This document shows positions 21,391 through 30,974 of a stretch of DNA of 64,000 nt, piece by piece. The position numbers were made by a program, and so were the translations under genes. How positions within the stretch are numbered: position 1 is the first letter of the stretch; every line of letters starts with the position of its first letter. Source of the DNA: an uncultured Clostridia bacterium (lineage in GTDB: Bacteria > Bacillota > Clostridia > Christensenellales > Borkfalkiaceae); NCBI GenBank assembly GCA_947174415.1, contig CAMWIW010000005.1, positions 1 through 64,000 on the forward strand, read 5' to 3'. The notes below the pieces were generated by a model. The model was not told the origin of the DNA. It did no database searches and saw only the letters and a program-made list of their open reading frames with translations.

Positions 21391-21651
21391 TCAACCCATA
21401 ATCGTTTCGACGGCAAGCATCAAGCCAAGCTTGAACCCCTCTTTATATATTTGCAATATCCTATCCGCTTCCTGCTTGCCTTGATAATTGTATAATTCGT
21501 TATACTGCTCTTTCTGTTTATCGTCCAGACTTTCAAAGAACTCATCACTTACAGCAGAAGATTGTTCCGCAATTTTTTTCCACTCTTTTGTTACGGGTAA
21601 ATTCAGACTGTCTGTTTCACCGAAAAAAATCTTTTCTATTGCTGATTTCAT
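21391..21651 (-). CDS. Small DUF6809-like protein
   Basis: 86 aa, MKSAIEKIFFGE...GFKLGLMLAVETIMG pattern. Confidence 0.5.
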   Translation of the reverse strand: MKSAIEKIFFGETDSLNLPVTKEWKKIAEQSSAVSDEFFESLDDKQKEQYNELYNYQGKQEADRILQIYKEGFKLGLMLAVETIMG

Positions 21652-21734
21652 TGTTTACCTCCCTGTAAAATTATTGTATTATAAACAAGTTAATAAGTCA
21701 AGCAAAGTTATAAACTTTTTTATATACTAAACAT

Positions 21735-21953
21735 ATGAATATCGGAGAAGCTCTAAAATACCAGCGCGAGGTCTACGGCATATCCCAAAACGCCTTATCC
21801 AAAGCAACGGGAATTTCACAACCGAAAATAAGTTATTATGAAAGCAATAAACATCTACCACTCATAGATGACTGCATTACGCTTGCTAATTTTTACGGAA
21901 TTTCTCTTGACGAACTTATCGGGCGGGATTTTGTAAACGAACATAGACAGTAA
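21735..21953 (+). CDS. XRE-family helix-turn-helix regulator
   Basis: LKYQREVYGISQNALSKATGISQPKISYYESNKHLPLIDDCITLANFYGISLDELIG. Confidence 0.85.
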   Translation: MNIGEALKYQREVYGISQNALSKATGISQPKISYYESNKHLPLIDDCITLANFYGISLDELIGRDFVNEHRQ

Positions 21954-21957
21954 TTTA

Positions 21958-21990
21958 AAACGCCCCGACGGCTGCGCCGTCGGGGCGTTT
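21958..21990. terminator. Bidirectional terminator
   Basis: AAACGCCCCGACGGC-TGC-GCCGTCGGGGCGTTT. Confidence 0.85.
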
Positions 21991-22004
21991 ATTTTGACTT
22001 GTTA

Positions 22005-23021
22005 TTACACTACAACGGCAAGCCTGTCCAAAAGGTAATCGTTTGAAAGTATCGTTCCTCCGCCTATAACCGAAGCAAGCTGCGGCTCTTCCGGAGTTTT
22101 AACGGCAATGTTAAGTTTTTCTTCGATATACTCGGCAAGTCCGTCCATTTTCAACGCCCCGCCCGAAAGATATATTCCGCCGTGCATTACTCCGGAAGCA
22201 ACCTCTGCGGGCAGCTTTGACAAAACAAGCGCGACGTATTCCAGAATTTTATCGATATAAGTTGTAATTACGCCGTAAATCTGTTCGGAATTGACTGCAA
22301 TAGACGCGGGCGCACCCGAAGTTATTTCTCTGCCCTCGATTACGTTCATTTTGTTATCGTCCTGCAACAGACTGCCTACGGAAATTTTTAACCGCTCGGC
22401 GGTAAGCGCGCCTATTTTAAGATTGTAATTTTCAGCAAGCTCGTCTATAAGATGCACGTCGATATTAGCGCCGCCGAGATTGACGGTCAATCCGTAAATT
22501 ATTCCGTCCTGCGACAGCGCGGCAATATTAGTAATCGAATGACCTATATCAAGAACGAACATCGGCGTGCTTTCACTGATGGAAACATTGTGTCCAAGCA
22601 CGGCGGCAAACGGCGTAAGCGTGAAATAAACCGCCGCAAGCCCGCAATCCTCGGCAATACGCATATATTTTTTCTTCAATTCCTCTTTCGCGCCGCAAGG
22701 AAGAATAAAGACAGCCTCTATTTTTTTAGCTTTTTTGCGGGTAATTTCTATCTTTTCAAGAAAGTATTCCAAAAGCAGCGACGCAAGATTTTCGTTAACT
22801 ATATCCCCTTCGAAAACGGGGTTAACTATATGCGTATTCACTGCCGCCCTGCCCGACAAAGCGCGCGCCTTGTCGCCGCACGCTTTGACGGTAATTACCT
22901 TTTCACCGCTTTCGAACCCTTCTTCAACGGCAATACAGGTGGCTTCTTTAAGAACCACCCCGCATCCCGTCATATAAATTTTCGTAAAGCCCGAACCCAT
23001 ATCAATGGATATTCTTTTCAT
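22005..23021 (-). CDS. MreB/Mbl-like actin-family protein (divergent)
   Basis: ISIDMGSGFTKIY, FVLDIGHSITNIAAL, GGIYLSGGALKMDGLAEYI. Confidence 0.75.
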   Translation of the reverse strand: MKRISIDMGSGFTKIYMTGCGVVLKEATCIAVEEGFESGEKVITVKACGDKARALSGRAAVNTHIVNPVFEGDIVNENLASLLLEYFLEKIEITRKKAKKIEAVFILPCGAKEELKKKYMRIAEDCGLAAVYFTLTPFAAVLGHNVSISESTPMFVLDIGHSITNIAALSQDGIIYGLTVNLGGANIDVHLIDELAENYNLKIGALTAERLKISVGSLLQDDNKMNVIEGREITSGAPASIAVNSEQIYGVITTYIDKILEYVALVLSKLPAEVASGVMHGGIYLSGGALKMDGLAEYIEEKLNIAVKTPEEPQLASVIGGGTILSNDYLLDRLAVVV

Positions 23022-23575
23022 TAGTCTACGCGTACTCCGTCAAGTAATTTTTTCGTTAAGTTTACCGGCAAGCCCACTACGTTTGTGTAGCTGCCGAAAT
23101 ATTCCTGCACTATCCCGCCGTCCTGAATACCGTAACTTCCCGCTTTGTCCAAGGGTGAGCCGCCGTCAACGTACTGCCGGATAAATTCGTCTGATAAAAC
23201 GTTGAATTTAACCTCCGTCTTATCGTAGTCGATTAATTTCTTAAAGGCGTTCCGAACACATACGCCCGTTATCACGAAATGGGTCTTGCCCGAAAGCATT
23301 TTGAGTGTTTTAAACGCCTCTTCCCTGTCCTTCGGCTTGCCCAACACGGTTTTATCGAATACTACCACGGTATCGCAACCTATTACCGTTTTGTAAGGGT
23401 TTTGAGCAAAAACCTCGTCGCATTTGCGTTCAGCAAGGGCGCAAGCCATTTGCTCGGGGAATAACGAGATATTTACTTTTTCGTCGGCTTCAGCCGGAAC
23501 AACTTCGAACTTTTGCAAAATCTGTGATAAAAGTTCTTTTCTCCTCGGTGAAGCGCTTGCAAGAATATAATCCAT
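23021..23575 (-). CDS. maf: Maf-like nucleoside triphosphate pyrophosphatase
   Basis: LASASPRRKELL, VIGCDTVVVFDKTVLGKPKD. Confidence 0.93.
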   Translation of the reverse strand: MDYILASASPRRKELLSQILQKFEVVPAEADEKVNISLFPEQMACALAERKCDEVFAQNPYKTVIGCDTVVVFDKTVLGKPKDREEAFKTLKMLSGKTHFVITGVCVRNAFKKLIDYDKTEVKFNVLSDEFIRQYVDGGSPLDKAGSYGIQDGGIVQEYFGSYTNVVGLPVNLTKKLLDGVRVD

Positions 23576-23628
23576 AGAAAACTCTGTTATTTAAAGCATA
23601 TGTGGGGGTGTATCGAGATTTAAACGAT

Positions 23629-23664
23629 AAGCGCGCCCTCAATTATTTTATTGAGGGCGCGCTT
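23629..23664 (-). terminator. Terminator of Ppx/GppA gene
   Basis: AAGCGCGCCCTCAAT/ATTGAGGGCGCGCTT. Confidence 0.7.
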
Positions 23665-23670
23665 ATTTAA

Positions 23671-25185
23671 TTACAGTATTTCCAAATTCTTATGGAATGA
23701 CTTTCTGAACTCGTTAGCAGCCGCCATTGCGTTCTTTATTTCAAGCGTAGCGTCGCCCTCGACTTCCGTCTTCATAATAACCGAGTCGCCCAAAATATCG
23801 CAGTTTATACTTTTAATAGTGCCCGAATCCGCTCTGTCAAGGCTTTCTGCTATGCGGAGCATAACGCCGAGCTTCTTAACGACTTCCAAATCGTCGTCGG
23901 AAATTATATCGCGGTATCTTGCCCAATCGTAGGGATTTATATCCTCTTTCTTGTGGCAACAAGCCGTGAACGCCGCAAGCACTATATCCCTGTGCGTTAC
24001 GCCGTAAAGCGTAGCGTTTAAAATCATATACCAACTGTGGCGTTGGTGGTTGTAATATTTAATACGCATACCGCAGTCGTGCAGCATAGCCGCAACCTTC
24101 AAAATTTTGAGGTACTGACGGGGGAACTTATGCAGGACGCGAAGCTGCTTGAAAAGCTGTATACTTAAATTAACGACGTGTTCAACGTGCTTTTCCTCGC
24201 AGTCGTAGTATTTTACGAGCGTGGTAAGTGAATAGTTCAAAACGTCTGCAATGGGCTTTTCAACAGTCATAGGAAGGGCTTGGTTAAACATAATTCCTTC
24301 CCTAAGCCCCGCACCCGAGAAGGTGAAGTTGTCCACTCCAATATACTTCACGAACGAATTGATAACGGCAAGAGCCGCGGGAAGAATGTCAGCCCTCTCG
24401 GCGGAAAGACCCTTTATTTTCTTCTTCTTGTCCAAATCAAGGACCTTTATCATATCGTAAACGGGCGTAAAGTCCTCAACCTGCATCTTGTAGTTATGCA
24501 CTGTATCAAGCGGATACTTATGCACCATTTTGGTTATTTTGAAAAGGTTTCTGAAAGAGCCGCCCACGCCTATCATCTGAACGTCGGGGTCAAGCTCTTT
24601 AAGCCATTCAACCTGCTTTAACTGTTCGGTAAAAAACTCTTCGATTTTTGCCGCCTGCTCTTCGGGTTTCAGTCCGTCGCCCGAAAAAAGCCCCGTAAGA
24701 GTTACCGCACCGAAAGGCAACGTCGCGTAGTTTAACATATTCCTGCGGTTATAATATACGATTTTCGTTGAACCGCCGCCTATTTCAAGCACTATACCCT
24801 TCGGAATATCCATCGTGTTAATAACGCCGCGGTAGACCAAAACCGCCTCTTCCTCGGCGGAAAGAACGCGGATTTTTATCCCGCAGGTAGCCTGGATTTC
24901 GTCAAGAAAGCTGCGCTGATTTTTAGCGCGGCGAACAGCCTCGGTTGCCACTGCAATAATACGTGTAACACCGCTCGAATCGCAGAGCTTTTTAAACATT
25001 TTTAAGGTTTTAATGGTTTCGGCAACGCGGGCGGGCTTTAAGAAGCCGTCCCTTTCCATATCCTGACCAAGGCGAACGCTTTCTTTCAGTTCGTCGACTA
25101 CCATAAAATAACCTTCCGCAAAGAGGTTGACTATAACGAGTCTTGCAGAATTCGAGCCTAAATCAATGATGCCTATTTTTTCCAT
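23671..25185 (-). CDS. Ppx/GppA-family phosphatase with HD domain
   Basis: IGIIDLGSNSARLVIV, VLEIGGGSTKIVYY, VAAMLHDCGMRIKYYNHQRHSWYMI. Confidence 0.92.
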   Translation of the reverse strand: MEKIGIIDLGSNSARLVIVNLFAEGYFMVVDELKESVRLGQDMERDGFLKPARVAETIKTLKMFKKLCDSSGVTRIIAVATEAVRRAKNQRSFLDEIQATCGIKIRVLSAEEEAVLVYRGVINTMDIPKGIVLEIGGGSTKIVYYNRRNMLNYATLPFGAVTLTGLFSGDGLKPEEQAAKIEEFFTEQLKQVEWLKELDPDVQMIGVGGSFRNLFKITKMVHKYPLDTVHNYKMQVEDFTPVYDMIKVLDLDKKKKIKGLSAERADILPAALAVINSFVKYIGVDNFTFSGAGLREGIMFNQALPMTVEKPIADVLNYSLTTLVKYYDCEEKHVEHVVNLSIQLFKQLRVLHKFPRQYLKILKVAAMLHDCGMRIKYYNHQRHSWYMILNATLYGVTHRDIVLAAFTACCHKKEDINPYDWARYRDIISDDDLEVVKKLGVMLRIAESLDRADSGTIKSINCDILGDSVIMKTEVEGDATLEIKNAMAAANEFRKSFHKNLEIL

Positions 25186-25289
25186 AAAAACACCTCGGGA
25201 GGTAAATTTTCGCCTTGTCCGAAATAAAATTATTTCGCCTAGAGATTATACCATATTATTTGAAGTTTGTACATATTTAGTAAAAATTT

Positions 25290-25306
25290 TTGTGCATTAT
25301 GCACAA
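25290..25306. promoter_or_regulatory. Operator-like palindrome TTGTGCAT-T-ATGCACAA upstream of Ppx/GppA promoter
   Basis: Perfect 8-bp arms in AT-rich intergenic region. Confidence 0.45.
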
Positions 25307-25335
25307 TATTTTTGGCTTATGTCTGCTGAAAAAAT

Positions 25336-26148
25336 CTAAATTTGTAATTCTTTGACTTTTTTATGCAGTACAGGGCAAACGAAGTCGGGAGCGATTTCGT
25401 TAAGCGGTGCAAGCACGAACGAGCGTTTAAAGTACTCTCTATGCGGAATTTGCAAATCGTCCTCTTCAATGATTTTGTGCCCGAAAAAGATAATATCTAT
25501 ATCGAGCGTTCTATCCCCCCAACGAAGAGTGCGCACACGCCCGCATTCGTTTTCTATACGGTGGATTTCTTCAAGCAGCATATGGGGTGTAAGATAAGTT
25601 TCTATTTCGACTGCGCAATTTAAAAAGCCGTTTTGCGCAACTCCGCCGTAGGGCTCTGTTTCGATATAGGACGAAACCTTTTTAACCTTTATTCCGCGTG
25701 TTTGGGACAGAAGCTCTTGCGCTTTATCGAGATAACTTTTTCTGTCTCCCATCGAAGAACCGAGGGAAAGAAAAACCCGCTCTTTTTCGGCGGTAACGGT
25801 TACTCCAACAGTATCGAATTTGCGTTTTATCGGTGCGTTTGGTTTATAAACTGTAAGGCGTACTTTTTTTAAATTAAGCGCGTCTAAAAGTGCGTAGACC
25901 CCCGAATATGCCACAGTTTCAATTAAATTATAAGTCTTTTCCGTTGCCGTTTTCACTAAAATTTCGCAAGCTTTGGAATAGTTTACCGTAGCGTTTAAAT
26001 CGTCGGATTTAGCAGCGGTATAAAAGTCCGTATAAAGATCCGCGTCGAAAATAAAGGGTTGTGGGTTTACCTTTTCTTCGGCGTGAACGCCATGACAGGT
26101 TTTTACTTCAAGCCCGCGTATTAATATTATGTCGTTGCCTTCGTTCAT
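25336..26148 (-). CDS. folB-folK: Bifunctional dihydroneopterin aldolase / HPPK fusion
   Basis: IILIRGLEVKTCHGVHAEEK (FolB); VFLSLGSSMGDRKSYLDKA and RWGDRTLDIDIIFFG (FolK). Confidence 0.93.
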   Translation of the reverse strand: MNEGNDIILIRGLEVKTCHGVHAEEKVNPQPFIFDADLYTDFYTAAKSDDLNATVNYSKACEILVKTATEKTYNLIETVAYSGVYALLDALNLKKVRLTVYKPNAPIKRKFDTVGVTVTAEKERVFLSLGSSMGDRKSYLDKAQELLSQTRGIKVKKVSSYIETEPYGGVAQNGFLNCAVEIETYLTPHMLLEEIHRIENECGRVRTLRWGDRTLDIDIIFFGHKIIEEDDLQIPHREYFKRSFVLAPLNEIAPDFVCPVLHKKVKELQI

Positions 26149-26924
26149 CAGCCGCCGTATACCTCTTTTATCGCTTCTGCGTTCTCTTTAACGTCGTGAA
26201 CCCGCACGAAAAGTACTTTCTTCTTGGCTGCAAGCCGAGTACTTTCAAGCGTCTGCGGCAATCTGTCCTCTACGTTGCCGCCGAACATAGACTTTCTGCT
26301 CGTACCCAACAGTAAAGGATAGCCCAAGGAGTAAAGCCTGTCGTAGCCGTTTAAAAGCTCGAAATTCTGCTCTTTGGATTTAGCAAAACCTATTCCGCCG
26401 TCTAAAACTATCCTGTCCTTTTCTATGCCGCTATCTATTGCCAAATCAACGCTTTTTTGAAGAAAATCTTCAATTGACCCCCATATATCCCCTAATAAAG
26501 GCGTTTTTGCGTTATGCATTATGCAGACGGACGCGCCGAATTCCGAAACGGTTTGCGCCATATTCTTATCGTGGGTAAGCCCCCAAACATCGTTAATCAT
26601 ATCAGCGCCCATCGATAGCGCGGCACGCGCACTTTTCTCAAAATAGGTATCGACGGACACGGGGATACCGAAATTCTCTTTGACGAGAGCTAACGGACGC
26701 TCGAAGCGCGAAATCTCTTCGTCCGCACTGACTTCCGTGTAGTTGGGACGGGTTGACTGAGCCCCCAAATCTATTATGGCAGCCCCGTCTTTTACCGCTT
26801 GTTCAACCTTAAAAAGAAGTTTGTCCGCGGAAGTCCTGCTACCCGCCCAAAAGCTGTCGGGGGTCAGGTTTATTATTGCCATAACGAAAGTATAATTTTC
26901 AAAATTCGAGTTGCCTATTTTCAT
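26148..26924 (-). CDS. folP: Dihydropteroate synthase
   Basis: MAIINLTPDSFWAGSR, IDLGAQSTRP. Confidence 0.95.
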   Translation of the reverse strand: MKIGNSNFENYTFVMAIINLTPDSFWAGSRTSADKLLFKVEQAVKDGAAIIDLGAQSTRPNYTEVSADEEISRFERPLALVKENFGIPVSVDTYFEKSARAALSMGADMINDVWGLTHDKNMAQTVSEFGASVCIMHNAKTPLLGDIWGSIEDFLQKSVDLAIDSGIEKDRIVLDGGIGFAKSKEQNFELLNGYDRLYSLGYPLLLGTSRKSMFGGNVEDRLPQTLESTRLAAKKKVLFVRVHDVKENAEAIKEVYGG

Positions 26925-26926
26925 GT

Positions 26927-27472
26927 TTATTTTATAAGCGCAAGCACTTCCTTTCTTTTATCCTCTGAAAATTCGCCCAAAGCGCAGTAGGTCGCGGTCT
27001 TACTGCCCGCCTTTTTGACGCCGCGGCAAGTCATGCAAGTGTGCTCGGCCTCGCACGCAACGAAAACCCCCTTAGGCTTCAATACGCGCATTATTTCTTC
27101 GGCAATCTGTCTTGTCAACCGCTCCTGAATTTGCAGCCTGCGGGCAAACACCTCAACGGTGCGTGCAAGCTTGGAAAGCCCCACAACTTTGCCGTCTGGA
27201 ATATACGCTATTGCGATTTTACCGAAAAACGGCATAAGGTGATGTTCGCAAAGCGACGAAAAATAAATATCGCTCTCCACTACCATATCTCCGCAATCGG
27301 AATTAAACGTTCGGGATAAATGTTCTTCCGCCGTCTGTCCTTCGCCCGACAGAAGCTCCGCGTAAGCGTCTGCAACACGGCGCGGCGTATCTTGAAGTCC
27401 TTCTCTTTTTCTGTCCTCGCCGAGGGCGTCAAGCAAATTCTCAACCGCCCTTATAACCTTTTCTCTATCCAT
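26927..27472 (-). CDS. folE: GTP cyclohydrolase I
   Basis: [32 protein letters not shown]; overlaps folC end. Confidence 0.97.
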   Translation of the reverse strand: MDREKVIRAVENLLDALGEDRKREGLQDTPRRVADAYAELLSGEGQTAEEHLSRTFNSDCGDMVVESDIYFSSLCEHHLMPFFGKIAIAYIPDGKVVGLSKLARTVEVFARRLQIQERLTRQIAEEIMRVLKPKGVFVACEAEHTCMTCRGVKKAGSKTATYCALGEFSEDKRKEVLALIK

Positions 27473-28599
27473 TGCTTTGCCTCCCTTAAAAGCGTAAACG
27501 AACCGCAAACCGTTATTACATTACCCTGCATTATATTGAGTGCGGCGGGAATATTTTCGCAAACACCCGCATATATGCCAGAGTTTTCGCACTCTTTCTT
27601 TAATTTTGCCATATCTATATTCCTCGGACTGTCGCACGGAACTATAGTAACCGAACCCGCAAAAGTCTTTATAATTTCAAGATTTTTGCGAATATTCTTA
27701 TCCGCAAGACTGCCGTAAACGACGTCCGCAGTACCGAATTGACTCTTTACTAATTCGGCAAGCGGCGCGAAAGCCGCAGGATTATGTGCACCGTCAAGAA
27801 TATAGACTTTGCCGTCTTTTGCCCTTAAAACTTCGCATCTTCCGCCAAGTTTTGCGCGATTGACCCCCATATATATGGAAGTTTCGTCGATATTAAGAAG
27901 ATTTCCAACCTCAACGGCAAGCCCCGAATTATATTTTTGGGCCTCTCCGAATAATGGCAGATTTTCGTATTTTCCCGCAATGTTTGCGCCGAGATTTTTA
28001 AAAAACTCCAAAACGGCGGGTTGATTGCAGCCGCTAACTACGGCGGAGCAACCATTGATTATCCCCGCTTTGTGCCCGCAAATCTCCTTTAAAGTTTCAC
28101 CGAGGATAGCTGTATGCTCCAAGCCTATTGACGTAATCACCGCAACTTCCTTTTTTGAAATTGCGTTAGTTGCGTCATATTTGCCACCCAATCCGCACTC
28201 CACCACGGCGTATTCGCACCCCGCAAGCGCAAATGCGTATAACGCGCCTGCCGTTTCGACTTCGAATTGCGTTGCCCCGTCAGCAAAAGAAAGAGCGCGT
28301 CCGAACGCCACTTCGTAGTCCTCTTCTCCTATCGGTTGCCCGTCAATGCGGAACTGCTCGAAGTAGTCGAACACTGCGGGAGAAGTAAAAGTACCTACTC
28401 TTTTGCCCGCAGCGATAAGGATTTGGGTTATATATTCGGCAACCGAGCCCTTACCGTTCGTACCTGCAATATGTATAATTTTAAGTTTTTTATCGGGGCT
28501 GCCAAGCTTATCTAAAAGAGCGCGCGTACGCTCAACGCCGAATTCCATACCCCTTTTACTTAGAGCCTGCACTGCGCAAAGCACTTTGTTTTCAGTCAA
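27451..28599 (-). CDS. folC: Folylpolyglutamate synthase / dihydrofolate synthase
   Basis: [27 protein letters not shown]. Confidence 0.95.
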   Translation of the reverse strand: MTENKVLCAVQALSKRGMEFGVERTRALLDKLGSPDKKLKIIHIAGTNGKGSVAEYITQILIAAGKRVGTFTSPAVFDYFEQFRIDGQPIGEEDYEVAFGRALSFADGATQFEVETAGALYAFALAGCEYAVVECGLGGKYDATNAISKKEVAVITSIGLEHTAILGETLKEICGHKAGIINGCSAVVSGCNQPAVLEFFKNLGANIAGKYENLPLFGEAQKYNSGLAVEVGNLLNIDETSIYMGVNRAKLGGRCEVLRAKDGKVYILDGAHNPAAFAPLAELVKSQFGTADVVYGSLADKNIRKNLEIIKTFAGSVTIVPCDSPRNIDMAKLKKECENSGIYAGVCENIPAALNIMQGNVITVCGSFTLLREAKQWIEKRL

Positions 28600-28687
28600 A
28601 AAACACCTCTTTTATTTCTCACGAATTATAGCACATATGGGCAAATAAAGCAAGAATATTGTAAATTATTTTGAGAATACTAATTTT

Positions 28688-29362
28688 ATGGCACTGATAT
28701 TTATTCGCACGGCAATTATATTCGTAACACTGCTTTTGGTTATGCGCCTTATGGGCAAAAGCCAAATCGGCGAAATGCAGCCCTTTGAGTTTGTAATAAG
28801 CCTTGTAATAGCCGAGCTTGCCTGCATACCTATGGCGGACACGTCTATTCCTATTTTGTACGGAATTATCGCCATTCTGACCATTTTCATACTTCACGAA
28901 ATCGTATGGCTCTTCGAGCTTTGGTTTAAGCCTATAAAGAGCGTAGTAAGCGGCAAACCCTCGGTTATAATAAACAAGAACGGTATTGACGAATATCAGT
29001 TAAAGAAAAACAACCTTGACGTAGGCGATTTAATCGAGAGTATGCGCGTTGCAGGATATTTCAACCTTGACGACGTATATTACGGGCTTTTTGAGGCGAA
29101 CGGTTCTTTCTCCGCGCTTGCAAAAGAGGAAACCGCCTCTCCTGCTCTTTCGCTGCTGCTAATTGACAGAGGTAAACCCGATAAACAAAACCTTACACGC
29201 TGCGGCTTCGATACGGACAGATTGAACTATCTTTTAAAAGAGCAAAATGCAAGACTGAAAGACGTTGTCGTATTGACGGTAAACGCCGAGGGACGGGCAT
29301 ACTTCCAAAAAAGCGGAGAAAAATACAAAATACTGCAACTTGAGGTGAAAGGAGAATGGTAA
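28688..29362 (+). CDS. DUF421 (YetF-like) membrane protein
   Basis: MRLMGKSQIGEMQPFEFVISLVIAELACIPMAD, KPSVIINKNGI. Confidence 0.85.
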   Translation: MALIFIRTAIIFVTLLLVMRLMGKSQIGEMQPFEFVISLVIAELACIPMADTSIPILYGIIAILTIFILHEIVWLFELWFKPIKSVVSGKPSVIINKNGIDEYQLKKNNLDVGDLIESMRVAGYFNLDDVYYGLFEANGSFSALAKEETASPALSLLLIDRGKPDKQNLTRCGFDTDRLNYLLKEQNARLKDVVVLTVNAEGRAYFQKSGEKYKILQLEVKGEW

Positions 29363-29733
29363 AAGCTATATGTTACACCGTTGCGGCAATATTAATCTGT
29401 ATAGGACTGTTTATCTTTGCGGAGTGGTACTTAAATAAGCAATTCGAAGAGTTTTCCGCCGCGCTTGACAGCCTTTATGAGAAGATTGAGGACGAAACGG
29501 CAACCCGTGAGGACGGTTACGCCGTTAAGGCGCTTTGGACGGATAAAAAATCCAAATTGCAGGTCTTTGTGCCGCACAACGATATTTCGTATATCGACTA
29601 TTGGCTTAGCGAAGCCTGCGGGCTTTTATATAACGAACAATACGATTTGGCTCTCGGGAAAGTCGAGGTTCTGAAAGAAATAGCCAAAAACCTGCCCGAC
29701 GCGTACAGAATTAAATTAGAAAACGTATTTTAA
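29356..29733 (+). CDS. DUF4363-like protein, overlapping the DUF421 gene
   Basis: N-terminal TM then helical body; typical small partner. Confidence 0.6.
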   Translation: MVKAICYTVAAILICIGLFIFAEWYLNKQFEEFSAALDSLYEKIEDETATREDGYAVKALWTDKKSKLQVFVPHNDISYIDYWLSEACGLLYNEQYDLALGKVEVLKEIAKNLPDAYRIKLENVF

Positions 29734-29738
29734 AATAA

Positions 29739-29770
29739 AACGCCCCGCCGTGAAAACACGCGGGGCTTTT
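29739..29770 (+). terminator. Terminator after the DUF421/DUF4363 pair
   Basis: CGCCCCGC...GCGGGGC followed by TTTT. Confidence 0.65.
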
Positions 29771-29810
29771 ACGTTTGATTTGCGGTTTGCAAGTTACAGT
29801 AAACACATTC

Positions 29811-29845
29811 AAGATACTTGATTAAACGGAACGTTTACGGAACGT
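29811..29845 (-). repeat. Dispersed repeat family A, copy 3
   Basis: AAGATACTTGATTAAACGGAACGTTTACGGAACGTTTA abutting the stop of the YlmC-like gene. Confidence 0.75.
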
Positions 29846-30208
29846 TTATTCGTATTCGTCGTAACTGCGGCGGTTGGGCTTCGGCGGCGGGCACGGCGGG
29901 GGACAGTTATTAGGCGGGCAGGGCGGAGGGCACGGCTGTTTAGGCGGACAGGGCGGCGGACAATCGGGTTTGTCGTCCTTGTCGCCGTACTTTACGAGCA
30001 CTGCGTCCTTGCCTATTTTTATGACGTTTTTTATGGGAATAAAAACTTCCTGCTTAGAGAATTTAAAGCCCTTACAACCCGTTACGGTAAAGCCCAAAAC
30101 GTTGTTTTCGGGAAAAGTGAAGCTCAAATCGCAGACTTTACCCATATTCTTGCCGTCGTTTAAATTAATTACGTCCTTTTGTTTTAAAAAGGAAAAGTTA
30201 ACTTCCAT
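29846..30208 (-). CDS. YlmC/YmxH-family PRC-barrel sporulation-type protein with Cys/Pro-rich tail
   Basis: LKQKDVINLNDGKNMGKVCDLSF...; tail CPPPCPPKQPCPPPCPPNNCPPPCPPPKPN; start reset to MEVNFSF. Confidence 0.8.
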   Translation of the reverse strand: MEVNFSFLKQKDVINLNDGKNMGKVCDLSFTFPENNVLGFTVTGCKGFKFSKQEVFIPIKNVIKIGKDAVLVKYGDKDDKPDCPPPCPPKQPCPPPCPPNNCPPPCPPPKPNRRSYDEYE

Positions 30209-30216
30209 AATATAAA

Positions 30217-30255
30217 AATATGCGCGAAGGCTATTTAAATTGCCTTCGCGCATAA
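30217..30255 (-). terminator. Terminator of the CvpA-like gene
   Basis: TATGCGCGAAGGC/GCCTTCGCGCATA with T-run on minus strand. Confidence 0.75.
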
Positions 30256-30275
30256 AATATTTGCAAATTTGGAGT

Positions 30276-30851
30276 TTAATAGACAGATTTTAAAACCGAC
30301 GCAACCGCTTCCGCTTCTTCGCTCGGCCGTAAAAACTCGAACAGTCTGTCAAGCCTCAACGCTCCGCTTGCAAGGTATGCGCTGAAATTGTCCGCAGATT
30401 CGCCGCCGACCCAGCCGATAACGAACAATACGCAGAAGAACAGCACGAGTAAAATAGCAAGAAGGAATACCGAGCCCATAATTCTGTTCATAATCTTTAT
30501 GACTTTATTTTCGCTCTGGGAAATGCTTTTTATTATTCTGACTATGATAAGCCTTAAAATCCAGACTATTACAAACATAATGACGTAATAGAGGATATTC
30601 TGAATATTCAGCTTTCCTATGAACTGACAGAACCAATTTTCGTTAGCCAAAATAGCGTCGGAAATTTTATTCAAAAGCGGCTCGCAAGGCCCGTAGAACG
30701 CAGTTCCGACAAGAAGACAGACAACTATAGAAATTATTATTCCGAATATACCGGTTGTAAAAAACTTGAATATTCCACCGAAACCGAACAGCGCGCCGAG
30801 AAAAAGCCCGCCCAAAATTATTCCGAGAAATATCCAATCTATAACGATCAT
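30276..30851 (-). CDS. CvpA-family-like membrane protein
   Basis: Four TM segments, size and N-terminus consistent with CvpA family. Confidence 0.6.
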   Translation of the reverse strand: MIVIDWIFLGIILGGLFLGALFGFGGIFKFFTTGIFGIIISIVVCLLVGTAFYGPCEPLLNKISDAILANENWFCQFIGKLNIQNILYYVIMFVIVWILRLIIVRIIKSISQSENKVIKIMNRIMGSVFLLAILLVLFFCVLFVIGWVGGESADNFSAYLASGALRLDRLFEFLRPSEEAEAVASVLKSVY

Positions 30852-30927
30852 ACTATCACCTACGAATTAATTATAGCTTATTTTATTAAAAAAGTAAACA
30901 AGAAATAACATCAAAGAAAATAAATAA

Positions 30928-30960
30928 GACCGCCGTGCGGTAAATCGCAAGGCGGTCTAT
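30928..30960 (-). terminator. Terminator of 829-aa lipoprotein gene
   Basis: AAGACCGCC...GGCGGTCT stem. Confidence 0.65.
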
Positions 30961-30974
30961 TTTATTTAGTAGAT

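Noticed and set aside
29874-30215. Plus-strand Gly-rich ORF MGFGGGHGGGQLLGGQGGGHG
   Set aside because: Antisense of the Cys-Pro repeat tail of the YlmC-like gene.
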